A stretch of 12,278 nt of DNA. Source: an uncultured Methanobrevibacter sp. GTDB taxonomy: Archaea; Methanobacteriota; Methanobacteria; Methanobacteriales; Methanobacteriaceae. Positions 1 through 7,979 of this stretch are shown in pieces. The DNA is taken from the NCBI GenBank assembly GCA_902783085.1, contig CACZPT010000095.1, positions 1 to 12,278 on the forward strand, read 5' to 3'. Under the pieces are notes generated by a model. It saw nothing but the letters and a program-made list of their open reading frames with translations. It ran no database searches and was not told where the DNA came from. The position numbers and the translations under genes are program-made. Position 1 is the first letter of the stretch, and every line of letters starts with the position of its first letter.

Positions 1-1233
1 GCTCCAGAATTCTCCATTGAAGAATTAGATGCAGTCATTATATCTCACGCCCACTTAGATCACTGCGGATTTGTACCATACCTTTACCATTACGGGTATG
101 AAGGGCCAGTTTACTGTACAACTCCAACCAGAGATTTAACAACTTTATTACAATTAGATCATATTGATATTGCCCAAAGAGAAGGAAATCCTTTACCTTT
201 TAATGTAAAAGATATCCACAAAGCAATTAAAAATACTCTCACTCTCGATTATGGTGAAGTAACTGACATTTCTCCAGATATTAGATTAACCCTACATAAT
301 GCAGGGCACATTTTAGGTTCAGCAATTTCTCATATGCACATAGGAGACGGTGCTTATAATCTTGTATATACTGGAGACTTTAAATATGAACCATCAAGAT
401 TACTTGAACCTGCAACCATAAGATTCCCACGTGCTGAAACAGTCATTATGGAAAGTACTTATGGTGGCAGAGACGATGTTCAACCATCAAGAAATTCCGC
501 TGAAAAAGAAATGATGAAAACAATTTATAAAACATTAAAACGTGGCGGAAAGGTATTAGTTCCAGTATTTGCTGTAGGAAGAGCACAAGAACTTATGGTT
601 GTACTTGAAGAGTACATGAGACACGGAATGATTGAAGAAGTTCCAATTTATATTGATGGAATGATTTGGGAAGCAACTGCAATCCATACTGCAAGACCAG
701 AATATTTAAGTAAAGATTTAAGAGACCAAATATTCCACATTGGAAGAAATCCATTTGTCTCAGAAATGTTTGAAAAAGTGCAAAATATTAATCAAAGAAA
801 AGATATTATTGAATCTCAACAACCTGCAATCATTTTATCAACTTCAGGAATGTTAACTGGAGGTAATTCAGTTGAATACTTTAAATGGTTATGTGAAGAT
901 GAAAGAAACACTTTAATCTTTGTAGGATACCAATCCGAAGGTTCACTTGGTAGAAGAATACAAAAAGGTTGGAAAGAAGTACCTCTTGAAGAAGAAGGAA
1001 AAACAAAAGTGTTTAATGTTAAAATGCAAATCAAAACAATTAATGGATTCAGTGGTCACTCTAACAGAAGACAATTAATGGAATATGTAAAAAGACTCAA
1101 TCCAAGACCTGGAAAAGTTATTACCTGTCATGGAGATCCATATAAAACTGTTGACTTAGCTTCCTCAATACACAGAAGTTATAAAATTGAAACAAAAACT
1201 CCAATTAATTTAGATTGTGTCAGAATACATTAA
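1..1233 (+). CDS. aCPSF1/FttA beta-CASP ribonuclease and transcription termination factor (5' end outside window)
   Basis: The frame is open from base 1, so this is the C-terminal 410 residues of a protein usually near 635; the two KH domains and the first metallo-beta-lactamase strands lie upstream. Visible metal-binding signature HAHLDH is at bases 46-63, followed by the HNAGHILGSA segment and GDFKYEP (metal-bridging Asp). The beta-CASP insert begins near ESTYGGR and carries GKVLVPVFAVGRAQE; the late histidine motifs GFSGHSNRRQL and TCHGDP close the active site. The end ...CVRIH fits the family's C-terminus, which mediates dimerisation. In archaea this enzyme cuts nascent RNA at U-rich 3' ends and releases RNA polymerase. 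An ATG at 334 is internal and not the start. No oligo-T terminator is evident in the following 70 bases, so read-through toward purM is possible. Confidence 0.95.
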   Translation, partial: APEFSIEELDAVIISHAHLDHCGFVPYLYHYGYEGPVYCTTPTRDLTTLLQLDHIDIAQREGNPLPFNVKDIHKAIKNTLTLDYGEVTDISPDIRLTLHNAGHILGSAISHMHIGDGAYNLVYTGDFKYEPSRLLEPATIRFPRAETVIMESTYGGRDDVQPSRNSAEKEMMKTIYKTLKRGGKVLVPVFAVGRAQELMVVLEEYMRHGMIEEVPIYIDGMIWEATAIHTARPEYLSKDLRDQIFHIGRNPFVSEMFEKVQNINQRKDIIESQQPAIILSTSGMLTGGNSVEYFKWLCEDERNTLIFVGYQSEGSLGRRIQKGWKEVPLEEEGKTKVFNVKMQIKTINGFSGHSNRRQLMEYVKRLNPRPGKVITCHGDPYKTVDLASSIHRSYKIETKTPINLDCVRIH

Positions 1234-1262
1234 TAAATAATATATACTAAACAAAACAAACA

Positions 1263-1271
1263 TAATATATG
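1263..1271 (+). promoter_or_regulatory. candidate TATA box for purM
   Basis: AATATATGA-like box in the 70-base gap after aCPSF1. A start about 25 bases downstream would give a leader of about a dozen bases that still includes the GGTGTG ribosome binding site at 1295-1300. The region is AT-rich throughout, and the TATA-like string at 1239-1247 is an alternative. Confidence 0.3.
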
Positions 1272-1304
1272 ATAATTTAATAAAAATGCTAATAGGTGTG
1301 GATT

Positions 1305-2324
1305 ATGGTTACTTATTCAGAATCTGGTGTTGATATAGACCTTGAAGCTCAAACTGTTTCTAAATTAGCATCAAAGCTCCAATCAACATTAGAATGTAGA
1401 GATATAATAACAGATAGTGGACATTATGCTGCTTTAGTTAGATTAGAGGATAAAGCTATTGCAATGAGTACAGACGGTGTTGGAAGTAAAATTTTAATAG
1501 CTGAAATGATGAATAAATACGATACTGTTGGAATTGATTGTATTGCAATGGTTGTAAATGATATACTTTGCGTAGGTGCTGAACCGATTGCATTAGTCGA
1601 TTATCTTGCTGTTGAAAAACCAGACCCTGAAAGAGCAGAAGAAATTGCTGAAGGTCTTGTTAGAGGAGCTAAAGAATCAAATATAGCTATTATTGGTGGA
1701 GAAACAGCATCCCTTCCAGGAATCATAAAAGATTTTGATTTAGCTGGAACAGGCATTGGATTTGTTGATGTTGATAAAATAATCAGCGGCGAAGATATCC
1801 AACCAGAAAATGTATTGATTGGTATTGAAAGTAATGGAATTCACTCCAACGGATATAGTTTAGCTAGAAAAGCATTATTTGATGATGCAGGCTATACTGT
1901 TGATGATAAAATGCCAAATAGTGATACAACTATTGGAGAAGAATTAATTAGACCAACAGAATTATACGTAAAACCTATTGTAGCATTGTTTAAAAAAGAA
2001 TATCAAATTAATGGATTAGCACATATTACTGGCGGAGGATTTACAAACCTTAGACGTTTGAAAAAAGGTGTTGGATATGAAATCACAAATCTTCCAGAAG
2101 TCCCAGATATATTTAAACTAATTTATGAACAAGATGTCGATATTAAAGAAATGTATAAAGTTTTTAATATGGGTATCGGCTTTGTTGTTATAACAACTGA
2201 AAATGAAGCTGAAAAAATTATGAATACATTAAACGAATACTGCAAATGCCAAATAATAGGAAAAGTAACTGATGACGAAAAAATAAAAGTTAAGGCATTT
2301 GAAGGTTCTGAAATTGAATACTAA
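1305..2324 (+). CDS. purM: phosphoribosylformylglycinamidine cyclo-ligase (AIR synthetase)
   Basis: PurM closes FGAM to aminoimidazole ribonucleotide with ATP in the cytosolic de novo purine pathway. The 339-residue product is the usual family length and has the expected motifs in order: STDGVGSK (55-62), NDILCVGAEP (85-94), GGETA (131-135), HSNGYSL (180-186), HITGGGF (240-246) and NMGIGF (288-293). I chose the ATG at 1305: the GTG nine bases upstream at 1296 is part of the ribosome binding site AGGTGTGG, which is correctly spaced from 1305, and the protein then begins MVTYSESGVDIDLE like its relatives. The next gene starts 12 bases after the stop, so the two are probably co-transcribed. Nothing appears damaged. 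Confidence 0.95.
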   Translation: MVTYSESGVDIDLEAQTVSKLASKLQSTLECRDIITDSGHYAALVRLEDKAIAMSTDGVGSKILIAEMMNKYDTVGIDCIAMVVNDILCVGAEPIALVDYLAVEKPDPERAEEIAEGLVRGAKESNIAIIGGETASLPGIIKDFDLAGTGIGFVDVDKIISGEDIQPENVLIGIESNGIHSNGYSLARKALFDDAGYTVDDKMPNSDTTIGEELIRPTELYVKPIVALFKKEYQINGLAHITGGGFTNLRRLKKGVGYEITNLPEVPDIFKLIYEQDVDIKEMYKVFNMGIGFVVITTENEAEKIMNTLNEYCKCQIIGKVTDDEKIKVKAFEGSEIEY

Positions 2325-2336
2325 GGGGGAAATATT

Positions 2337-3362
2337 ATGAAAATTACAAAAGATAAAGAGATAGCTCTTGTAAAAGAAATATTGAAAAAATTAGGAGCAA
2401 GTGAAGAAGACTGTGAACTTGTTGCAGAAGCAACTATCGATGCCGATTTAAAAGGATTTACTTCACACGGTCTTGGTAGATTCCCCCAATACTTAATTAG
2501 TATCGATGCTGGAACCATTAATTTAAAAGATAATATTACAATAGAAAAAGAAACCCCAGCTATTGCTTTAATAAATGGTAATAGTGGTTTTGGACAAGCA
2601 GTATCATATAAAGCCATGCAAATCGCTATTAAAAAAGCAAAAGAAGTAGGTATTGGATGTGTTGGTGTTCACAATTCAAATCACTTCGGAGTTACTGGAT
2701 TTTACTCAGATTTAGCATTGAGAGAAAATCTAATTGGTATTGTAATTGCAAATACTGATCCAGCAATTGCTCCATTAGGTGCAAGTGAGCCGTTACTTGG
2801 AACTAATCCTGTTGCTATAGGTATTCCATCAGAATCCTATATTACTGTAGATATGGCAACTTCTGCAACTGCACGTGGAAAAATTATTGAATCAAAAAGA
2901 AAAGGGTTAGAATTACCTGATGGTTGGGCATTAGATAAAGATGGAAACCCAACAAATGATGCTGAAGCAGCACTTGAAGGATCAATTTTACCATTTGGTG
3001 GATTTAAAGGATATGCACTTGCAATAATGATTGAAATTTTAACTGGACCATTAGTACAAGCAGGTTATGGAAAAGGTGTTACTGGTACCGCTTCACCAAC
3101 AAAAGATTGTACTAAAGGAGATTTATATCTAGTTATTGATCCATCCAAATTTGGAGACTTTGGAGACTTTGTAGCCAATACAGAAGATTTTATTTCAGAA
3201 ATTAGAGCAACTGGTGAAACTGTTGCTATCCCTGGTGATTTAGAAGTTAAAAGAATTGCTGATGCGGAAAAAAACGGTATCGAAATTGATGAAAAATTAT
3301 ATAAACAATTAAAAGAAATCTGTGACGATTTAGATATCGACTTAGATTCTTATTTAAACTAG
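2337..3362 (+). CDS. comC: LDH2/MDH-2 family NAD(P)-dependent 2-hydroxyacid dehydrogenase, probably (R)- or L-sulfolactate/malate dehydrogenase (ComC-like)
   Basis: The 341-residue product matches the LDH2/malate dehydrogenase type 2 fold, which is unrelated to classical Rossmann lactate dehydrogenases. Family marks are SHGLGRFPQY (43-52), the catalytic histidine in HNSNHFG (H116), GTNP (155-158), VDMATS (171-176) and GGFKGYAL (221-228). In methanogens members of this family act as sulfolactate dehydrogenase (ComC, coenzyme M synthesis) or as malate/2-hydroxyglutarate-type dehydrogenases; sequence alone does not settle the substrate, so the symbol is tentative. The ribosome binding site AAGGGGGAA precedes the ATG by about six bases. 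A small in-frame duplication near 3150-3170 gives FGDFGD. The gene converges with polB; their stops are only 22 bases apart. Confidence 0.85.
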   Translation: MKITKDKEIALVKEILKKLGASEEDCELVAEATIDADLKGFTSHGLGRFPQYLISIDAGTINLKDNITIEKETPAIALINGNSGFGQAVSYKAMQIAIKKAKEVGIGCVGVHNSNHFGVTGFYSDLALRENLIGIVIANTDPAIAPLGASEPLLGTNPVAIGIPSESYITVDMATSATARGKIIESKRKGLELPDGWALDKDGNPTNDAEAALEGSILPFGGFKGYALAIMIEILTGPLVQAGYGKGVTGTASPTKDCTKGDLYLVIDPSKFGDFGDFVANTEDFISEIRATGETVAIPGDLEVKRIADAEKNGIEIDEKLYKQLKEICDDLDIDLDSYLN

Positions 3363-3382
3363 GAATCAATCGATTCCTTTTT
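3361..3382 (+). terminator. hairpin plus T-run terminator after comC
   Basis: AGGAATC and GATTCCT pair across an AATC loop, starting inside the TAG stop codon, followed by T5 and a second T6 tract at 3388-3393. The T-tracts on the + strand suit archaeal U-tract termination, and the site sits between convergent genes. On the minus strand no T-run follows the hairpin, so its use for polB is less clear. Confidence 0.6.
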
Positions 3383-3384
3383 AC

Positions 3385-5166
3385 TTATTTTTTAAATTTA
3401 GCATAAAAACCATCAGTATCTGCATAAATTGCATAAAAACCATAATCTTCAGCTTTTTTCATTGCATGTTTAATATACTGTCTTCCCCATGAAGTAATAG
3501 CTTTTGCACATTCAAATGAATACCATCTAAAGCGAGGAAAACCATAAATACCATACATTGTATTAGCTAAACGTTTAATGGCTTGTTGTTGTACATCTAA
3601 AGATTTTCTTTCTGTTACGTCCTCACATGCCTTCATTTCACGTTTAATTCTAAAACGTTCTTGTAGGATTTTATCAATAACTGATGGAATAAAACCTTGT
3701 GGTGTTTTTTTAAATTTTAAATCATGCTCAGGAGAAATATTATACTCATCAGTGTTATCCACTTCACCCATAATCAAAACATCTGGAGAAATATTCTTAG
3801 AAATAATTATACTAGGATATAGGCTTCTAAAATCGAATTGTACTAAGTTTTCATGTAAACCTTTATCTGGTTCTAGTACAAAACCCCCTTCATTATCTTC
3901 TGCATTAGCACGATCTGTAAAGTTTGACCCTTGTTTATTTGGGATAACTTCATTATCAAAATATGCTTGCTTTACTAAAAACCATTCAGCTTGTTGACCT
4001 GTTGCCATACGACTTACATCAAATAATGGTTGGCCTATAATACGAGTTAATTCTAAATTAAGTGGTAACGTTTGTTCAGCTATTTTTAAAGTAGATATAA
4101 CATCATCAAGGGAGTAATCAAATAGATTATCAAGTTCTTCTCCACCATTGTCCCAAAATTGCCAAATCCTTTCACCAGGAACATCAATTTTTTCTTCCCC
4201 AAATAACTCATAATAAACCCTTTCTAAAGTATATCTCTCAAGAGACATGTATCTTCGCATCACTAAATACAAATCAACATGAATTAACCCTTTAATTGAA
4301 GCTGCATTAGCATAACCCCTTCTAATAAACCTTATTTTAGAGTCATCCATTCCCAAATCCAAATCAACACCCAATATTTCTGCTCTGTCAATTAAATAAG
4401 GAAAATCAAAGTTATCTGAATTATATCCTACAATAATATCAACATTGTTTTCTTTTATGATATTTGTAAATGCTTCAATCATTTCTTTTTCAGTAGATAC
4501 CTGATGTACAAAATTATCTTTATTTTTAGAGTTTGTTTTAGTTGAAATTACTTCATTTATTCCAAAATTACTTGAAACCCCAATCATAATAATTTCATCT
4601 TCATCTGAATCAGGCATTCCATGAGGATTTCTAACCTCTAAATCAAAACTTAAAATTCTAAAATCATTTGAATTATCATCAATTCTTTCAAGAGGTTTAT
4701 CTAATTTTATAATTTCAATATCTTGCTTTTTACTATCAAGAGATAAAAACGAATCCAATTCAACACCTGATGCTTTGACTTTAGTCATCGGGATAACATC
4801 CCTATCCATCAAATATCTTCGATAGAACGGAATATCATATTCCCTGATTTGTTTAACACTATCTAAATCTCTTATAGCATCTCTGTTTTTAGATAAATCC
4901 TGAGGATGCTTAAATGTTACTTTTATAAATGTTTTTTCAACTTGAAAATCTTTTTTATGTACTTTTTCAACTTTAATTTCATCCAATATATTTTCAATGT
5001 CTTTAATACAATCATCCGGATTATCACTTGAAACAAATAAATATGGTTCAAATGAATCATCTATTAAAATGATATTTTTGTCACCATCTTTGGAAAATAA
5101 TCGAATTATAGGTTTTTCTTCATAAGTAACATAATCAATATCTAAAATAACAACCTCTTTTTCCAT
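3385..5166 (-). CDS. polB1: family-B DNA polymerase, large N-terminal subunit of a split PolB
   Basis: This is the 593-residue front part of the archaeal replicative/repair polymerase B. In order: N-terminal domain, 3'-5' exonuclease with Exo I FDLEV (174-178), Exo II NSDNFD (249-254) and Exo III YSLDD (351-355), then polymerase motif A DFRSLYPSII (445-454), motif B KRLANTMYG (531-539) and motif C YADTDG (581-586). The chain stops seven residues after motif C, whereas single-chain PolB proteins run on with the rest of the palm and the thumb to roughly 780 residues. Methanothermobacter has the same two-gene arrangement (a large MTH1208-type and a small MTH208-type subunit), so this is probably a natural subunit rather than a truncation; the partner is not in this window. 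Start ATG overlaps the preceding TAA (TAATG), with AGAGG at 5174-5178 as ribosome binding site. Confidence 0.93.
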   Translation of the reverse strand: MEKEVVILDIDYVTYEEKPIIRLFSKDGDKNIILIDDSFEPYLFVSSDNPDDCIKDIENILDEIKVEKVHKKDFQVEKTFIKVTFKHPQDLSKNRDAIRDLDSVKQIREYDIPFYRRYLMDRDVIPMTKVKASGVELDSFLSLDSKKQDIEIIKLDKPLERIDDNSNDFRILSFDLEVRNPHGMPDSDEDEIIMIGVSSNFGINEVISTKTNSKNKDNFVHQVSTEKEMIEAFTNIIKENNVDIIVGYNSDNFDFPYLIDRAEILGVDLDLGMDDSKIRFIRRGYANAASIKGLIHVDLYLVMRRYMSLERYTLERVYYELFGEEKIDVPGERIWQFWDNGGEELDNLFDYSLDDVISTLKIAEQTLPLNLELTRIIGQPLFDVSRMATGQQAEWFLVKQAYFDNEVIPNKQGSNFTDRANAEDNEGGFVLEPDKGLHENLVQFDFRSLYPSIIISKNISPDVLIMGEVDNTDEYNISPEHDLKFKKTPQGFIPSVIDKILQERFRIKREMKACEDVTERKSLDVQQQAIKRLANTMYGIYGFPRFRWYSFECAKAITSWGRQYIKHAMKKAEDYGFYAIYADTDGFYAKFKK

Positions 5167-6176
5167 TATTTTGCCTCTTTATAATTTTTTTTATAACTAT
5201 CTAAAACAGCATAAGTTATTCCAAGTATTAATGGCCCTAAAATAAAACCTACAATACCATAAACTAACGGACCTGCTAAAAATCCTATTAAAAGAATTAA
5301 TGGATGAATATCAGCATGATGAGAAGATATTGCTGGTCTTATGTACATATCTATTAAACTTAAGAAAAATCCGAATAATAAAACAACTATTACTCTCGGA
5401 TAATTACCATTTACTGCATCAATAATAGCTAATGTCCAGTATACTGGCCAAGGGCCAAAAATCGGAATTAATTGAAGAATACCTGTTATAACACCTAAAA
5501 AAATACCGTAAGGATAACCTAAAAGTGAATAACCTATAGCACCAAATATGCCTATAATCAATGATGTGAGAAAATGACCGAAGAATATGCTTTTTAATAC
5601 ATTTTTAACTGATTCCACTGTATCTTCAAAAAAGTCCATTGAATCAGAGGGTACAAATGATTTAATAAAGTTATAACACTTATCTCCATCACGTACAAAA
5701 TAAAATATTGAAGAAATCAATATAAATAATTTTAAAAAAATATCTGGAATATTTTTAATTACACCAACAAGATAATTTAAAACATAACTTCCTGCACTTT
5801 TAATAATTCCATTAATAGATGTGGAATCAATAAATGAATTTTGCGGGATATATGAATTTATTTGTGTTAAAATTAAATTAAAATCAATGTTTTGATTTAA
5901 TAAGAAATCAGATAAAACACTAGCAACTACAAATACAATATATGCGACTAAAAGTATTAATGGAATAATAACTATTATAATAGCCAACAATATGGAAATT
6001 GAAGAATACTTTAGTTTAGATTGGATTTTATTGGCAATTGGTCTGATACCATAAGCCAAAATCACACCAAGTATTATCATATCCAAAACTGGAAAGACAA
6101 ATATTAGAGAAACAACCAATAAGAATAATACCAATAATACTGAAGGCGTTAAATAGTCTTTTATATTTATTTCCAT
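5166..6176 (-). CDS. AI-2E family (UPF0118/PerM-like) membrane transporter
   Basis: A 336-residue polytopic membrane protein. Hydrophobic stretches lie at about 12-30, 31-43, 59-90, 145-162, 198-220, 224-240, 262-277, 291-305 and 307-325, with a more polar stretch at 91-125 between. The C-terminal half carries the family pattern PIFGPWPVYW (238-247), DMYIRP (276-281), HPLILLIGFLAG (291-302) and GIVGFILGPLILG (307-319). The superfamily includes proposed autoinducer-2 exporters and Na+/H+ antiporters; the archaeal substrate is unknown and I do not assign one. The start is 10 bases after the pyrK stop with only a weak upstream site (AAGTTGAT), and its stop overlaps the polB start by one base, which indicates translational coupling within one operon. 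Confidence 0.85.
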   Translation of the reverse strand: MEINIKDYLTPSVLLVLFLLVVSLIFVFPVLDMIILGVILAYGIRPIANKIQSKLKYSSISILLAIIIVIIPLILLVAYIVFVVASVLSDFLLNQNIDFNLILTQINSYIPQNSFIDSTSINGIIKSAGSYVLNYLVGVIKNIPDIFLKLFILISSIFYFVRDGDKCYNFIKSFVPSDSMDFFEDTVESVKNVLKSIFFGHFLTSLIIGIFGAIGYSLLGYPYGIFLGVITGILQLIPIFGPWPVYWTLAIIDAVNGNYPRVIVVLLFGFFLSLIDMYIRPAISSHHADIHPLILLIGFLAGPLVYGIVGFILGPLILGITYAVLDSYKKNYKEAK

Positions 6177-6186
6177 TATATCAACT

Positions 6187-6987
6187 TTAATATTTTACGC
6201 CAGAGGCATCTCTTCGATATTTACCAAATTCTTCTATTAGTTTTATTTTTTCACTGTTAAAAACTGGTCCTTCTACACATATTCTCCATCCAGTATTATC
6301 AACACAGCACTGACCACATATTCCAAAAGCACATTTCATGTATCTTTCAAGAGAATAATCTGCAAGTATACCTTCATCCTCAAGAATATTAAATATTCCA
6401 ACCATCATTATCTCAGGACCACAGACAAATGCATAATCATAAGTTGAATCTTTAATTAAATTACTAAGACAATCCGTTGCAAAGCCTTTAAAACCAAAAC
6501 TTCCATCATCAGTACATGGATAAATATTTGCACCGGCTTTTTCAAGAGAATCCATAAATAATAATTCGTCTTTATTAACACCCGCAACAATAACATCAAC
6601 ATTATTTGATTTTTCAAGTAATTTATAAGTTAAACCAACAACTGGAGCCATTCCAACTCCACCACCAATAACTAAAAGATTTTTATTATTAAAATCTGTG
6701 TTAAAACCATTTCCATAACTTCCCCTAACACCAATTTTATCTCCAACTTTTAAATCATGAATTTGGGATGTGAATTCCCCAATATTTTTAACACTAATAG
6801 CTAATTGATTATCATCAATTTTTGAAATAGACATTGGTTTTTCATCACAAAAATTCCAAAGCATTAAAAACTCACCTGGATTCGGAGCTCCAAATTTTTC
6901 AAAATCCCAATCGAAAACAAATGTCTTAATTGTTGGTGTCTCATCAATTACTTCTTTAATTTCAACAATTTGTGGTTGATTAATCAT
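6187..6987 (-). CDS. pyrK: dihydroorotate dehydrogenase B, electron-transfer subunit
   Basis: PyrK passes electrons from the PyrD FMN through a 2Fe-2S cluster and FAD to NAD+. The 266-residue product shows the FAD-binding strand KPMSISK (50-56), the nucleotide loop IGGGVGMAPV (107-116), VCGPEIM (188-194), and cluster ligands C219, C224, C227 with a later cysteine at 237, spaced C-x4-C-x2-C-x9-C. I chose the ATG at 6987: it follows the pyrD stop with a one-base gap (TAAAATG) and has a strong AGGGAGG at 6994-7000. Starting at 7026 would add 13 residues (MMKWLDLHTGRIK) lying inside pyrD, with no family support. The neighbouring pyrD is its obligate partner. Confidence 0.93.
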   Translation of the reverse strand: MINQPQIVEIKEVIDETPTIKTFVFDWDFEKFGAPNPGEFLMLWNFCDEKPMSISKIDDNQLAISVKNIGEFTSQIHDLKVGDKIGVRGSYGNGFNTDFNNKNLLVIGGGVGMAPVVGLTYKLLEKSNNVDVIVAGVNKDELLFMDSLEKAGANIYPCTDDGSFGFKGFATDCLSNLIKDSTYDYAFVCGPEIMMVGIFNILEDEGILADYSLERYMKCAFGICGQCCVDNTGWRICVEGPVFNSEKIKLIEEFGKYRRDASGVKY

Positions 6988-6988
6988 T

Positions 6989-7900
6989 TTAATCCTCCCT
7001 GTGTGCAAGTCCAACCATTTCATCAATGGATGAATACCCTTTATCTTTCATGAACTTTTCTAATCCATCATTAATATTTGAGAAAACTTCAATACCCTCA
7101 TCCATAACGGCCGTACCAATTTGAACTGCCCTTGCACCTGCAAATATAAACTCAACAACATCTTCAAAAGTATAAATACCTCCAACACCAATAATTGGAA
7201 TATCAACAGCATCATAAACTGAATAAACATTACTAATAGCTATTGGCTTAATTGCTCGACCACTCATTCCTCCAAACTTATTAAATAAAACTGGTTTTGC
7301 AACATCAATATTAATTTTCATACCCGGACCTAATGTATTAATTAAACTTAAAGCATCCGCACCTGCATTTTCACAAGTCTCAGCGATTTCACAAATATCT
7401 GTTACATTAGGAGTTAATTTAGCAATAATTGGAACTTCACTTACATCTTTTGAAGCTGAAACAATTTTATGGCTTAAATTACAATCTTGGCCAATAGAAG
7501 CACCATAACCCTCCATAGCATGAGGACATGAAATATTCAACTCAATCATATCAACATAATCTTGAACTTTTAAAACTAATTCCTTAAATTCTTCAGGATT
7601 TGCACCATAAATTGATGCAATAACAACATTATTAACCCTATTAATTTGTTTTAATTCTTCTTTGAAATTATCAACACCCGGATTTGAAAGACCAATTGCA
7701 TTAATAATTCCCCCATCAACACCAACAGTGGTGGGATTTTTATAACCTGGATGAGGGTTTAAAGAAAAAGATTTACTAATAACACCAGCTGCACCAGATT
7801 TTAAAATCCAATTCATAGAAGAAGCCGTGCTTCCCATGATTCCCGCAGCCAACATTAAAGGATTTCGGAATTGAACTCCACAAACATCAGTTTCTAACAT
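6989..7900 (-). CDS. pyrD: dihydroorotate dehydrogenase B, catalytic FMN subunit (class 1B)
   Basis: Oxidises dihydroorotate to orotate in pyrimidine synthesis. The 303-residue TIM-barrel protein shows the FMN-contact lysine in ISKSF (K43), the substrate loop LSNPGVDNF (71-79), the class 1 catalytic cysteine C125 in LNISCPH (121-127), K161 in AKLTPN, and the FMN phosphate grip GVGGIYT (238-244) and FAGARAVQIGT (253-263). The H after SCP replaces the N of class 1A enzymes. I chose the ATG at 7900: the GTG six bases upstream (7906) lies within the ribosome binding site GGTGTGA. It is the first gene of the pyrD-pyrK-transporter-polB set. Confidence 0.95.
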   Translation of the reverse strand: MLETDVCGVQFRNPLMLAAGIMGSTASSMNWILKSGAAGVISKSFSLNPHPGYKNPTTVGVDGGIINAIGLSNPGVDNFKEELKQINRVNNVVIASIYGANPEEFKELVLKVQDYVDMIELNISCPHAMEGYGASIGQDCNLSHKIVSASKDVSEVPIIAKLTPNVTDICEIAETCENAGADALSLINTLGPGMKINIDVAKPVLFNKFGGMSGRAIKPIAISNVYSVYDAVDIPIIGVGGIYTFEDVVEFIFAGARAVQIGTAVMDEGIEVFSNINDGLEKFMKDKGYSSIDEMVGLAHRED

Positions 7901-7933
7901 ATTCACACCAAAATTTTTATTATATATTAATAT

Positions 7934-7945
7934 TTATTTTATATC
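7934..7945 (-). promoter_or_regulatory. candidate TATA box for the pyrD-pyrK-AI-2E-polB operon
   Basis: The minus strand reads GATATAAAATAA. About 25 bases downstream, transcription would start near 7914, leaving a short leader with GGTGTG before the ATG at 7900. The second TATA-like string near 7918-7926 is too close to the start codon to serve well. Confidence 0.4.
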
Positions 7946-7961
7946 TTAATTAATTATTGTT

Positions 7962-7969
7962 AAAAAAAA
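7962..7969 (-). terminator. oligo-T terminator after the coiled-coil gene
   Basis: A run of eight T on the minus strand begins 11 bases after the stop codon of the coiled-coil gene and precedes the pyrD promoter. There is no hairpin, as is common for archaeal U-tract termination. It suggests that the coiled-coil gene is a separate transcription unit from pyrD. Confidence 0.55.
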
Positions 7970-7979
7970 TAGCAAAATC

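Noticed and set aside
2321..2617. 98-codon minus-strand frame over the start of the dehydrogenase gene
   Set aside because: It lies fully antisense to a well-supported gene and includes that gene's ribosome binding site.
3150..3170. Tandem duplication of a nine-base unit in the dehydrogenase gene
   Set aside because: It is in frame and gives only FGDFGD; a single short repeat of this kind is ordinary.
3385..3420. Intein or split-intein fragment at the end of polB
   Set aside because: The sequence after motif C continues with normal polymerase residues (FYAKFKK) and then stops; there is no N-terminal Cys/Ser splice junction or intein block.
3578..3997. 139-codon + strand frame inside polB
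   Set aside because: It lies antisense to conserved polymerase motifs A and B and has no ribosome binding site or family resemblance.
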